Assembly: GCA_963727235.1 (NCBI GenBank) | Contig: CAVSFZ010000023.1 | Location: 1 to 64,000 of the forward strand | Origin: CAVPTL01 sp963727235 | GTDB taxonomy: Bacteria; Actinomycetota; Thermoleophilia; Gaiellales; JAICJC01 | Reading direction: 5' to 3' | Length of the DNA stretch: 64,000 bases | Part shown: positions 35,023-42,528 of the stretch, piece after piece | Numbering within the stretch: the first letter of the stretch is position 1 | How the letters are laid out: each line of letters opens with the position of its first letter | Notes under the pieces: model-generated | Database searches by the model: none | What the model was told of the DNA's origin: nothing | What the model saw: the letters and a program-made list of their open reading frames with translations, nothing else | Made by a program: the position numbers and the translations under genes

Positions 35023-36546
35023 TCAATGCTGTTCGGTTGAGACGCCCGCCGGAGGCACGTCGTCCGGCATTGTCGGCGCCCACAGACGGAATGCCAGCTT
35101 CTGCTTGTCCTGCCACACGACCCTGATGATGTAGAGAACCGCGGCGATGCAGAGCACGCCGATGCCCTCGAACACAATCGTCTTACTCGTGTTGCCGTAG
35201 GCGAGGCCAGAGTTCCAACCACCCCAAACCAACAGCAGCAGGTCGAACGCCGCCAAGGCACCGGCAATCGGAAGCCAGATCGAGTGAACCTTGATCGGGC
35301 GCGGCCAGTTGGGACGATCCCTGCGCAGCAGCAGGAAGCCCGACATCGCGAACACGTGGCAGGTCACGTACCCGAGGTTGGAGAAGATCAGGATCTTGAT
35401 CGCCCCCGACGGGTCGTATGCGTAGGTGAACAGCAGCACGATATTCAGCAACGCGTCGAGCGTCATCGCGTTTGCCGGCACATGTTTCCCGTTGAGTTTG
35501 CCGAACCACTTGATGGTCATACCGTCCTGGGCGATCCCGTACAGTGCGCGGGAGCCGTCCGCTGTGGCGGTGTTCATGGCCAGCACGATTCCCGCGCACA
35601 GCGAGAACACTGCGATGCTCGTGAGGATGCTGCCGAGCAGTATGTGCAGCGTTTCCGGCATGAACGTGTAGATGTTGGTGATATCGATGTTCTGGTCACC
35701 GAACGTGCCGATCGCGCCCATCGGCAGCAGACCGTAGGTGATCACGCCGAACACGGCCGCAACCCGCAGCGCCTTGGGCGTGTCCTTGGCGGTGTCGTGG
35801 TACTCCGGAGCGAAGGTCGCACAACACTCCATCCCGTACGCCGACCAGCACATGGTGTACAGCCACACGATGATCAGGGTGAAGCTGGTCACCCCCAGCG
35901 AGCCCGCGGTGGCGCTGATGTTGTTATGCAGGTTCGCGCTGTCCCACTTGCCGTCGAGATAGGGCAGAAACATCATGACCGCCAGCGGAATCATCAGCAG
36001 TGCGCCGGTGACGTAGCCGACCCAAACCGCGGGGCGCATCCCCAGCACGTTGAAGAGCCAGATAACCGCGATGATCACCGTGGTCAGCGCGATCGGGAAG
36101 CTGAAGTAGATCGTCTGACCCAGGAACTGCCAGCTGTGATTCCAGCTGGTCGAGGTCGCCGAGGAGGTGTACCACTCGTTCTGAACCAAGAACCCGACGA
36201 CCACGCCGGTCGCCGAAAGCACCACCGACCAGCCGATCCAGTACCCGAAGGCTGAAATCGGGCCGACGAACGAGAAGTACTTCTTCCACGCTTCGTGGGC
36301 GTAGATCGCAATGCCGCCGGACAGTTTCGGAAACATCGCCGCGGTCTCGGAATAGATGTAGTTGTGACCGGCACCGAGAACCACTGACACAGTCCACAGA
36401 ATGACGGCTCCCCAACCGCCCAGGCTGAGCACCGACGCGCCCAGGGCGGTGATCAGGAAGCTCGGGTTCGCAAGCGCGACCACAAACCCGTCGAACCAGC
36501 TGATCGATTTGAGGAGTTCTCGTTCCTCGACTGCAACGGTCGCCAT
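35023..36546 (-). CDS. APC-superfamily amino acid permease
   Basis: A 507-residue transporter with about 12 transmembrane helices. It has a short cytoplasmic start and a carboxy tail that ends PPAGVSTEQH. Early segments SWFDGFVVALANPSFLITALGAS and LSGGIAIYAHEAWKKY follow the APC pattern seen in ethanolamine/GABA-like permeases. Length is normal and there is no frameshift, unlike the relative at 2318. The substrate is not determined. It lies between two mirrored Usp-like genes, suggesting a linked unit. Confidence 0.87.
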   Translation of the reverse strand: MATVAVEERELLKSISWFDGFVVALANPSFLITALGASVLSLGGWGAVILWTVSVVLGAGHNYIYSETAAMFPKLSGGIAIYAHEAWKKYFSFVGPISAFGYWIGWSVVLSATGVVVGFLVQNEWYTSSATSTSWNHSWQFLGQTIYFSFPIALTTVIIAVIWLFNVLGMRPAVWVGYVTGALLMIPLAVMMFLPYLDGKWDSANLHNNISATAGSLGVTSFTLIIVWLYTMCWSAYGMECCATFAPEYHDTAKDTPKALRVAAVFGVITYGLLPMGAIGTFGDQNIDITNIYTFMPETLHILLGSILTSIAVFSLCAGIVLAMNTATADGSRALYGIAQDGMTIKWFGKLNGKHVPANAMTLDALLNIVLLFTYAYDPSGAIKILIFSNLGYVTCHVFAMSGFLLLRRDRPNWPRPIKVHSIWLPIAGALAAFDLLLLVWGGWNSGLAYGNTSKTIVFEGIGVLCIAAVLYIIRVVWQDKQKLAFRLWAPTMPDDVPPAGVSTEQH

Positions 36547-36685
36547 GGAACCTCCTGGAAACTAGGACAAGGAAAAATGCTTGATCTGAGAATCAAACAG
36601 GATCGTGAGGGAGCGGTCAAGACTTCGCGCCAACCGATTTGCACGCGCACTTGCGGCGCCGCCCTGCCTTGAGGAAGATACGCAG

Positions 36686-37069
36686 GTGAAACTCCCTCTC
36701 CCACACGCGTTCGCGCCGCCGCGGCTGACGCTTCGCTGCGAGTGCGGCACCGAAGGACTGGTGGGCTATGGCGACCAGTGGACGTGCCCAAACTGCGGCC
36801 GAAACTATGACACGTCACACATCCCCAGCGAGGATTACGACCGCATCCTCGCCCTCAACCGCCGGTACACGATCGGTGCGGTGGCAGTGGTTGCCGTGCT
36901 CGCCGTGATCGTGTTGGTAATCGCGATCACAGGGCAGATCGTCACGATCTTCGCCGGATTGGCCCTGACCCTGCTCGGCTGGTTTCTCTTCATCAAACCC
37001 GTCATCCATCGACGGCACAAGAATGCCGTCGGCGATCTCGTGCGCAACTGGGATCTGGAGGCCGAGTGA
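36686..37069 (+). CDS. Zinc-ribbon membrane protein
   Basis: About 127 residues. A four-cysteine zinc ribbon (CECGTEG...WTCPNCGRNYD) lies near residues 17-40, and two hydrophobic segments (VAVVAVLAVIVLVIAITG and VTIFAGLALTLLGWFLFI) follow, with a basic and then acidic tail. GTG at 36686 is preferred over upstream starts because of the adjacent GAGG and because it begins just before the cysteine block. The stop overlaps the next start as GTGA. No named family. Confidence 0.75.
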   Translation: MKLPLPHAFAPPRLTLRCECGTEGLVGYGDQWTCPNCGRNYDTSHIPSEDYDRILALNRRYTIGAVAVVAVLAVIVLVIAITGQIVTIFAGLALTLLGWFLFIKPVIHRRHKNAVGDLVRNWDLEAE

Positions 37070-37551
37070 CCCGGACGGTCGACTCCGGCCCACGGGTACC
37101 CGAAGCCCCGCGACTCGACGGCGACTCTCGCGGCCAGCCGGTGGTGCTCGCCACCCTGGCAGTGCCGTTCGAGCCCGAGTCAGCCCGAGTCGCAATCCAG
37201 GCGGCGCTGGAAAGCCATGCCAAGCTGGTGGTCGTGGACGCGGTCGAGATGCCGCTGTGGCACCAGTGCCTGACCACCCGCCGAGCAGAGCTCGAGCTGG
37301 ACGAGGACCGGCAGGAGATCCGGCGGCTGGTCGGAGATGCGCACGGCCTGGGATTGCAGGTCGAGCACCTGCGAGTGCGCAGCCCGCGGCCGGTGGACGC
37401 CCTGCTCGAGGTGGTGGAGGAGTGCAATGCCGGCCTGCTGGTGCTCGGCCCCGACCCCGCCAGGCTCACCAAACGGCTGTTCGCACGCGCGGTGCGCAAG
37501 ATCCGCAAGCGGGCGCCGTGCCTGACGTGGATCGCCGGCGAAGGCCCCTGA
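37066..37551 (+). CDS. Universal stress protein-like (UspA-fold) protein B
   Basis: A 161-residue paralogue of the gene at 34441. Shared parts are VVLATLAVPFEPESARVAIQAALES, KLVVVDAVEMP, AELELDEDRQEIRRLVGDA, LLVLGPDP and the tail RKRAPCLTWIAGEGP. The fold suggests a UspA-type nucleotide-binding protein of unknown role. It is coupled to the zinc-ribbon gene by a GTGA overlap. A palindromic repeat follows, and the CheW-CheC gene converges on it. Confidence 0.8.
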   Translation: MTRTVDSGPRVPEAPRLDGDSRGQPVVLATLAVPFEPESARVAIQAALESHAKLVVVDAVEMPLWHQCLTTRRAELELDEDRQEIRRLVGDAHGLGLQVEHLRVRSPRPVDALLEVVEECNAGLLVLGPDPARLTKRLFARAVRKIRKRAPCLTWIAGEGP

Positions 37552-37560
37552 GAGCCGGCG

Positions 37561-37593
37561 GTGAATAAAAGGTGCCTGGCACCTTTTATTCAG
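37561..37593. repeat. Palindromic repeat copy 6 (AAAGG type)
   Basis: A 31-bp perfect palindromic core (37562-37592) with inner bases AA/TT and a mismatched outer pair (G and G). It supplies the minus-strand TGA (37590-37592) of the CheW-CheC gene. Confidence 0.88.
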
Positions 37594-38597
37594 GCCGCGC
37601 GCCGGCCCAGGCCGAGGTTCTGGAGCAGTGCCTCGACCGAAGCGATGCGGGGCATGAACAGGAACGAGAACTGCGCGTCTGTGGAATCGACGCTCATCAC
37701 CGAGCGCATCATCACCACCGGATCTCCTGGGTCGACGCCGGCCAGGCAGCGCTCGACCAGCGAGCCCAGCACATCCACGTCCACCACGGGCGGCTCGGGA
37801 TCGAGCGTCATGCCGGTCATCTCCACGATCGCATTCAGGTATGAGCTGGCCAGGATGTTTCCCACCTCGCCCAGCGCAGACCGGCCCACCTCGTCGTCGA
37901 TGTTCGTCCCCAGCAGCCGGCAGACGCTTCCGCCCGATCCTTCCGGGAACATCAGCAGCACGCGGCCGCCGTCTCGCCGCACCGCCGTCTCGATCACGGC
38001 CGACGCGGCGGCGGACGAACCGATCTTGTCGGCCGCCTCGGCCACCGTCACCAGTGCCGCATCGGGGTAGCTGATCTCGACAGGGCGGCCAAGCAAGGCC
38101 GACAACGAGGTGGCGGCATTCCCCGAACCGATGTTGGCGACCTCGAACAACGCACTTCGCTGCATCTCGCTGAACCCGAAGGCGTCGCCGGTCAGCGGCG
38201 CCCAGGCACCCGCGACCACTCCCGGCTCGACCACCGGCACCACCTCACCGCCGTCGATGACCACGATCCCGGCCACATACGGGCCCCGGGCGACCGCCGG
38301 CACCTCGACCCGCTCCAGCCACATCTGGCCGATCAGCTCGTCCACGGCGAACGCGCGGCGGCGACCTCCGGCCCAGACGATCACGGCCGATCGGCGATCG
38401 GCGTGGGCGCCGACACCCAGCACATCGGCGATGTCGACCACCTCCAGCGCCGAGTCGCGGAACATGACCATGGGCACGCCTGCGACCCGATGCACGCTGC
38501 GCCCCGTCAGCTCGAGTGTCTGATCGACGTTGTCGATCGGAACGGCCCACAGCATGCCCCCCGCCTTGACGACGAGAACGTGGACGGGTTCGGACAT
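37590..38597 (-). CDS. CheW-CheC fusion protein
   Basis: A 335-residue fusion. Residues 1-130 look like CheW (VHVLVVKAGGMLWAVPIDNVDQ, MFRDSALEVVDIADVLGV, RRAFAVDELIG). From about residue 143 a CheC domain follows, with both phosphatase E-x-x-N sites kept: E152/N155 in FEVANIGSGNA and E244/N247 in GEVGNILASSYLNAIVEM. CheC dephosphorylates CheY-P, and CheW links receptors to CheA. The fusion could bring the phosphatase to the receptor array. No other chemotaxis gene is in the window. The stop lies in a palindromic repeat and the ribosome site partly in a hairpin. Confidence 0.85.
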   Translation of the reverse strand: MSEPVHVLVVKAGGMLWAVPIDNVDQTLELTGRSVHRVAGVPMVMFRDSALEVVDIADVLGVGAHADRRSAVIVWAGGRRRAFAVDELIGQMWLERVEVPAVARGPYVAGIVVIDGGEVVPVVEPGVVAGAWAPLTGDAFGFSEMQRSALFEVANIGSGNAATSLSALLGRPVEISYPDAALVTVAEAADKIGSSAAASAVIETAVRRDGGRVLLMFPEGSGGSVCRLLGTNIDDEVGRSALGEVGNILASSYLNAIVEMTGMTLDPEPPVVDVDVLGSLVERCLAGVDPGDPVVMMRSVMSVDSTDAQFSFLFMPRIASVEALLQNLGLGRRAA

Positions 38598-38607
38598 GCA
38601 AAGACTC

Positions 38608-38660
38608 CTTGATCGGCGAGGGCGTCGCCGAGTAATCGGCCTTCGCCCTCGCCGATCAAG
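38608..38660 (-). terminator. 17-bp perfect hairpin between the ACAD-like and CheW-CheC genes
   Basis: Arms 38608-38624 and 38644-38660 pair perfectly around a 19-base loop. In the minus direction it lies just past the acyl-CoA dehydrogenase stop. Its last bases (ATCAAG) run into GAG, so AAGGAG, the ribosome site of the CheW-CheC gene, is partly inside the stem. Confidence 0.7.
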
Positions 38661-38668
38661 AACCAGAG

Positions 38669-40042
38669 TTACCCGGCGTTTGCCTCCGCCAGGAGCTTCT
38701 CGGCCAGCTCGCGCTTCTCGTCGGAGGTCATCTTCTTGAGCTCATTGGAGAGGGCGCGCTGGTTGATCACGACGTTCCAGTAGTCGAGCGATTCCATTCC
38801 CAGAAGGGCGGTCTTGCCGACGAACTGGCGCAGCACCTCATTGGTCGGCCCCATCACCCAGCCGGCCTTGCCGTCGCGCAGGTAGCGCTCGAGCTGGAGC
38901 GGCTCCTTCTTGTACGCGGTGCCGCCGCAGCAGTGCAGCATCTTGTCGACCACATGGGCGACGTTCTTGGCTGCCGTGAACTTGATCTGCCAGCACCACG
39001 GGAGGTAGTTGCCGCGGGCCAGCTCGTTGGTGATCTTGGCCTGCGAACCATCGGTCACCAGGTCGAGGGCATGGGCCACCCCGAACGTCATCAGGCGGGA
39101 GGCGTTGGTATCCATGATGGCCTCGCCGACCGCGTCCTGGATGGTGGGATAGTCACACACGCGCAGGCCCACGTCCTTGTGGGTCTTGCGGGTGGTGTGC
39201 CGAATGGCGATGTCGATCGCCCCCAGGGCGATCCCGTTCCAGGTGCCGGACGACCCGATCAGGAAGTTGGGGTCGACCGACTCGTCGTTGGAGAAGGCAC
39301 CGTCGCCGATCTCACCGACCAGCTGTTCGCCGGGGACGAACTTCCAGTCGAGCAGCAGCGTGCCGGACTGGTTACCACGAAGACCCATGGCATCCCACTC
39401 CTCCGGCTTGGCCTCGATCTCGCTCTTGTCGACCACAAACACCGACAGGTTCGAGTAGTCGCCGTTGTACTCCGGTGACGTGGTCTGAAGCACGTAGAAG
39501 TCGGCGAAGCCGGCAGACGTCGTCCACGACGCCTTCTTCAGCACCTCGTAGCCGCCGTCGACGCTGCGCGCGCCGGAGGCGATCGGGTACCAGAAGTGCG
39601 AGCCGGTCTCGGGGTCGGAGTAGGACAGGGTGCCGATCAGGCCGTCGCGAGTCTTCGACAGATAGTTCTCGACCAGGTAGTCGGTGGCGCGCAGCTTGAG
39701 CGTCTCCACCGCACCGATGTGCATGACGTAACACATCGCGGCCGACGCATCGCCGTAGCGGGCGATCGTCTCGGTCACGTTTGCGTACATCACGTGGTTC
39801 TGACCGAGGCCGCCCCACTCCTTGGGCAGCATCAGGCCGAGAAACCCGTCGGGCCCCAGCGCCTCGAGGCTCTTGCGCGGGAAGGTCAGCGTGCGGTCGT
39901 TCTCCGCCGCCAGCGGCCGAATGGTCTCTTCGCAGATCTCCTTCAACCGCTCCAGCAGCTTGAGCTGCTCGTCATCCAGATACCAATCGGGCTGGAACAT
40001 GGGGTCCAGCCCGTTCATCGCGGACTCGGCGACCGTTGCCAT
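38669..40042 (-). CDS. Acyl-CoA dehydrogenase-family flavoprotein
   Basis: A 457-residue soluble FAD enzyme. The amino helical domain contains RKSLEALGPDGFLGLMLPKEWGGLG, the central barrel TLSYSDPETGSHFWYP and SWTTSAGFADFYVLQTT, and the carboxy helices LHCCGGTAYKKEPLQLERYLRDGKAGWVMGPTNEVLR. The usual catalytic Glu is not obvious to me from reading alone. The family oxidises acyl-CoAs or, in some branches, nitroalkanes or amines. The substrate is unknown. It diverges from the GAF regulator across a 222-base gap with an inverted repeat. Confidence 0.87.
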   Translation of the reverse strand: MATVAESAMNGLDPMFQPDWYLDDEQLKLLERLKEICEETIRPLAAENDRTLTFPRKSLEALGPDGFLGLMLPKEWGGLGQNHVMYANVTETIARYGDASAAMCYVMHIGAVETLKLRATDYLVENYLSKTRDGLIGTLSYSDPETGSHFWYPIASGARSVDGGYEVLKKASWTTSAGFADFYVLQTTSPEYNGDYSNLSVFVVDKSEIEAKPEEWDAMGLRGNQSGTLLLDWKFVPGEQLVGEIGDGAFSNDESVDPNFLIGSSGTWNGIALGAIDIAIRHTTRKTHKDVGLRVCDYPTIQDAVGEAIMDTNASRLMTFGVAHALDLVTDGSQAKITNELARGNYLPWCWQIKFTAAKNVAHVVDKMLHCCGGTAYKKEPLQLERYLRDGKAGWVMGPTNEVLRQFVGKTALLGMESLDYWNVVINQRALSNELKKMTSDEKRELAEKLLAEANAG

Positions 40043-40131
40043 CCGGGTCTCCCTTCGTCGTCAATAGGCAGCGATATCCTACTGTTCTCGCAGCCCCCCA
40101 GTCTATGGTGGTTACTCCACCTGATGGCGAG

Positions 40132-40153
40132 ATGTCCATGCCGAGGTGGACAT
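40132..40153. promoter_or_regulatory. Inverted repeat in the ACAD-regulator gap
   Basis: ATGTCCA (40132-40138) and TGGACAT (40147-40153) form a perfect 7-base inverted repeat, 22 bases long overall. It lies between the divergent acyl-CoA dehydrogenase-like and GAF regulator genes and may be an operator. A GGTGG/CCACC pair lies nearby (about 40107-40121). Confidence 0.3.
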
Positions 40154-40264
40154 GAAAGCCTGCAACAAGCGCCAAGAAGGTCGGCGCGGCGGGCAACCGG
40201 CTCCCGGCGGTACCATCTGGATGTGTCCGTTTCGCACACATCCGCAGATGCCGCGGAGGCGGCC

Positions 40265-42040
40265 GTGCCGATCGCGCCACAGCGCGGCGTCGACAGCCGC
40301 TATCTCCACCAGATCATCAACACGGTGTCGTCGACGCTCGACCTCGACCGGGTGCTGCGGGCAATCGTCGAGGTGATCACCGACGCGATCGACTGCCACG
40401 CCTGCTTCATCTACTTCGTCGACCCCGACGACGGCTCGCTCACGCTGCGATCGGTGTCCGAGCCCTACGGCAGCCTGGTCGGCAGGCTCCGCTTCGAGCA
40501 CGGCGAGGGTCTGGCCGGATGGGTGGCGGTCAACAACCAGCCGGTGTTCCTCGACGACAACGCGCTGGCCGACCCGCGCGTGAAGATCGTGCCGGAAGCC
40601 GAGGAAGAGGACTACCAGTCGCTGGTCGCGGTGCCGCTGAACGACAAGTCGGGCACCGTCATCGGCGTGATCGCGCTGCACGCCGAGGCGCCCCGGGAGT
40701 TCACCCAGGCCGACTCAGACTTCCTGATGCATTCGGCCACCCTGGTGGCCGGTGCGATCGAGAACGCGCGGCTGTACCAGGACACCCGCCGCCGGCTGGC
40801 GTTGGTGGAGGGCCTGGCCGACCTGGCCCGGGCGGTTGCCGACGCGGCCCGCCTGGACGACCTGCTGCCGGCCGTGGCCAAGCGCGCACACCGGCTGCTG
40901 ACCGTCGACGCCTGCCAGCTGTATGTGGTCGATCCCGCCGGGGGAAGCGAGCTCTTGTGCAGCGCCTGGCCGCCCGAGGCCGGTCCGCCGACGCCGATCA
41001 CCGCTCAGGAGATGGGGGTCGAGATCGCCCGCCGCACCCCCGGCAGCGGACGCCTGGCTGCTCGCCTGTGGGATCGCGACTCGCAGGGATCGGCGGCGGT
41101 GCTGTCGCTGGTGGCCGCCGATGAGCTGGTGGGATTCCTCGCCCTGCGGATTCCCGAGGGCCGCCGGATGGACGCCGAGGAGCGCGAGATCGCGGCTTCG
41201 ATCGCCGGGCAGACGGCCGTTGCCATCAAGAAGGTCGAGCTGATCGACCGGCTCACGGAGCGAAACGCGATCAAGGACCTGCTCGAGGATCTGGCGCACG
41301 CCACCGCCACCCCGGAGGAGCTCGGCGCCCGCGCCCGGGCGCTGGGCACGGATCTCGACCGGCCGCATCTGGTGATGCAGGCCGTGCCCCGTCCGGGGAC
41401 GGCCTCACGGACGTGGGACGAAGTCGCAACGGCGTTGGAGAGCACCGCCACCCGCTCGTTCCCCGGCTCGCTGTTCGACCGCCGCGACGCCGCTCTGCGC
41501 GGACTGATCCGACTCGACGCCGGCGGCGAGAAGGCCGCCGTGGCGAAGCTGCGCGAGCTGCACGCCACCCTCAACGCCCGCCACCCGCTCGCAATCGGGC
41601 TGTCGCAGCGCTGCGAAGGGGCGGCCAGCTTCCGCACCGGATTCGAAGAGGCCGAGCAGGCCGTGGCCGCAGCCGCGATCGTCAGTCCCGAGCCAAGCGT
41701 GGTCGGCTTCGACGACCTGGGCGCCTACAAGTACCTGCTGCGGGTGGGCCAGGACGGCCGGGTGCGCGACCCCCGCGGCGACGCTTTGAAGGTGCTGGTC
41801 GAGTACGACCGGCGGCACCGGTCACAGCTTTTGTCGACCCTGGAGGAGTACCTCAAGCGCCGCGGAAACATCGCAGCGGCGGCCCAGACGCTGTACGTGC
41901 ACCCCAACACCCTGCGGCAGCGCCTGCGGCGAATTCAGGATCTCACCGGGCTGGACGTCGCCAACGAAGATTGGCTCATGATCGAGATCGAGCTGAAGCT
42001 GCTGCGGCTCGAGCACACGCTGGGCCGACCAAGCTCGTGA
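40265..42040 (+). CDS. GAF-domain, PucR-type HTH transcriptional regulator
   Basis: About 591 residues. Two GAF sensor domains are visible: the first near 15-170 (LHQIINTVSSTLDLDRVLRAI ... GEGLAGWVAVNNQPVFLDD, then SLVAVPL), the second near 180-340 (LARAVADAARLDDLLPAVAKRA, FLALRI). The carboxy end has the PucR/CdaR helix-turn-helix (RRGNIAAAAQTLYVHPNTLRQRLRRI). GTG at 40265 follows GGAGG; an earlier GTG at 40223 also exists. It precedes the sarcosine oxidase-type operon in the same direction, so it may control it. The ligand is unknown. Confidence 0.85.
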   Translation: MPIAPQRGVDSRYLHQIINTVSSTLDLDRVLRAIVEVITDAIDCHACFIYFVDPDDGSLTLRSVSEPYGSLVGRLRFEHGEGLAGWVAVNNQPVFLDDNALADPRVKIVPEAEEEDYQSLVAVPLNDKSGTVIGVIALHAEAPREFTQADSDFLMHSATLVAGAIENARLYQDTRRRLALVEGLADLARAVADAARLDDLLPAVAKRAHRLLTVDACQLYVVDPAGGSELLCSAWPPEAGPPTPITAQEMGVEIARRTPGSGRLAARLWDRDSQGSAAVLSLVAADELVGFLALRIPEGRRMDAEEREIAASIAGQTAVAIKKVELIDRLTERNAIKDLLEDLAHATATPEELGARARALGTDLDRPHLVMQAVPRPGTASRTWDEVATALESTATRSFPGSLFDRRDAALRGLIRLDAGGEKAAVAKLRELHATLNARHPLAIGLSQRCEGAASFRTGFEEAEQAVAAAAIVSPEPSVVGFDDLGAYKYLLRVGQDGRVRDPRGDALKVLVEYDRRHRSQLLSTLEEYLKRRGNIAAAAQTLYVHPNTLRQRLRRIQDLTGLDVANEDWLMIEIELKLLRLEHTLGRPSS

Positions 42041-42264
42041 TGTGACCAGACGGTGGAGGACCGCACACATGGGTGCAATGAATTGTTCTCGCCCTGGCAC
42101 TGACCGCAGGGGCCTATCTGCCTTAGGATCTGAGCTGGTCCCGGGAAAGGATGCCGCTGTGCGCCGTGTGTGTGGTTTTCTCTATAAGCGAATCAGGCCA
42201 CACGTGCCACAACCGCTCATGCTGACCCGAATCGTCTGAACCTGAAGGGATCTGCTGACCCGCG
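42041..42264 (+). promoter_or_regulatory. Leader region of the sarcosine oxidase-type operon
   Basis: The 224 bases before soxD hold no gene I can support. A stem GTGTGG (42170-42175) / CCACAC (42198-42203) with a 22-base loop lies near the middle, and GAAGGGA precedes soxD by a long spacer. It matches no riboswitch class I know by eye. Confidence 0.35.
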
Positions 42265-42528
42265 ATGAGTTTTCTCTTAGCTTGCCCCAACTGCGGCCGC
42301 CGGCCGGTCGACGAGTTCTCCTACGGAGGCGAAATCACCTTCCGGCCGGACTCCTCTGAAGACGAGCATGCGCTCTTCAGCTACCTGTACTTCCGCCGCA
42401 ACACCGCCGGCGAGCAGACCGAGTGGTGGTTTCACTCCTCCGGGTGCCGCGAGTGGTTCCAGGCGCGCCGCATCACCTCTGACAACACGGTGATCGAAAC
42501 CGCCAAGCCGGGAGCGCTCAGTGCCTAA
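42265..42528 (+). CDS. soxD: Sarcosine oxidase/N-methylglutamate dehydrogenase delta-type subunit
   Basis: An 87-residue zinc subunit. C7 and C10 (CPNCGRRPVDEFSYGGE) with H57 and C61 (WWFHSSGCREWF) match the SoxD zinc site. It is a structural subunit of heterotetrameric sarcosine oxidase; in the N-methylglutamate pathway the equivalent is a small Mgd subunit. First gene of a D-A-G-B operon; its 3' end overlaps soxA by eight bases. Confidence 0.93.
   Translation: MSFLLACPNCGRRPVDEFSYGGEITFRPDSSEDEHALFSYLYFRRNTAGEQTEWWFHSSGCREWFQARRITSDNTVIETAKPGALSA

Noticed and set aside
42042..42239. Short plus-strand frame (65 codons) before soxD
   Set aside because: No good ribosome site, atypical composition and no family; better treated as leader DNA.
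42041..42264. Glycine or THF riboswitch upstream of soxD
   Set aside because: I looked for the core motifs of both classes by eye and found none; a covariance search would be needed to exclude them fully.
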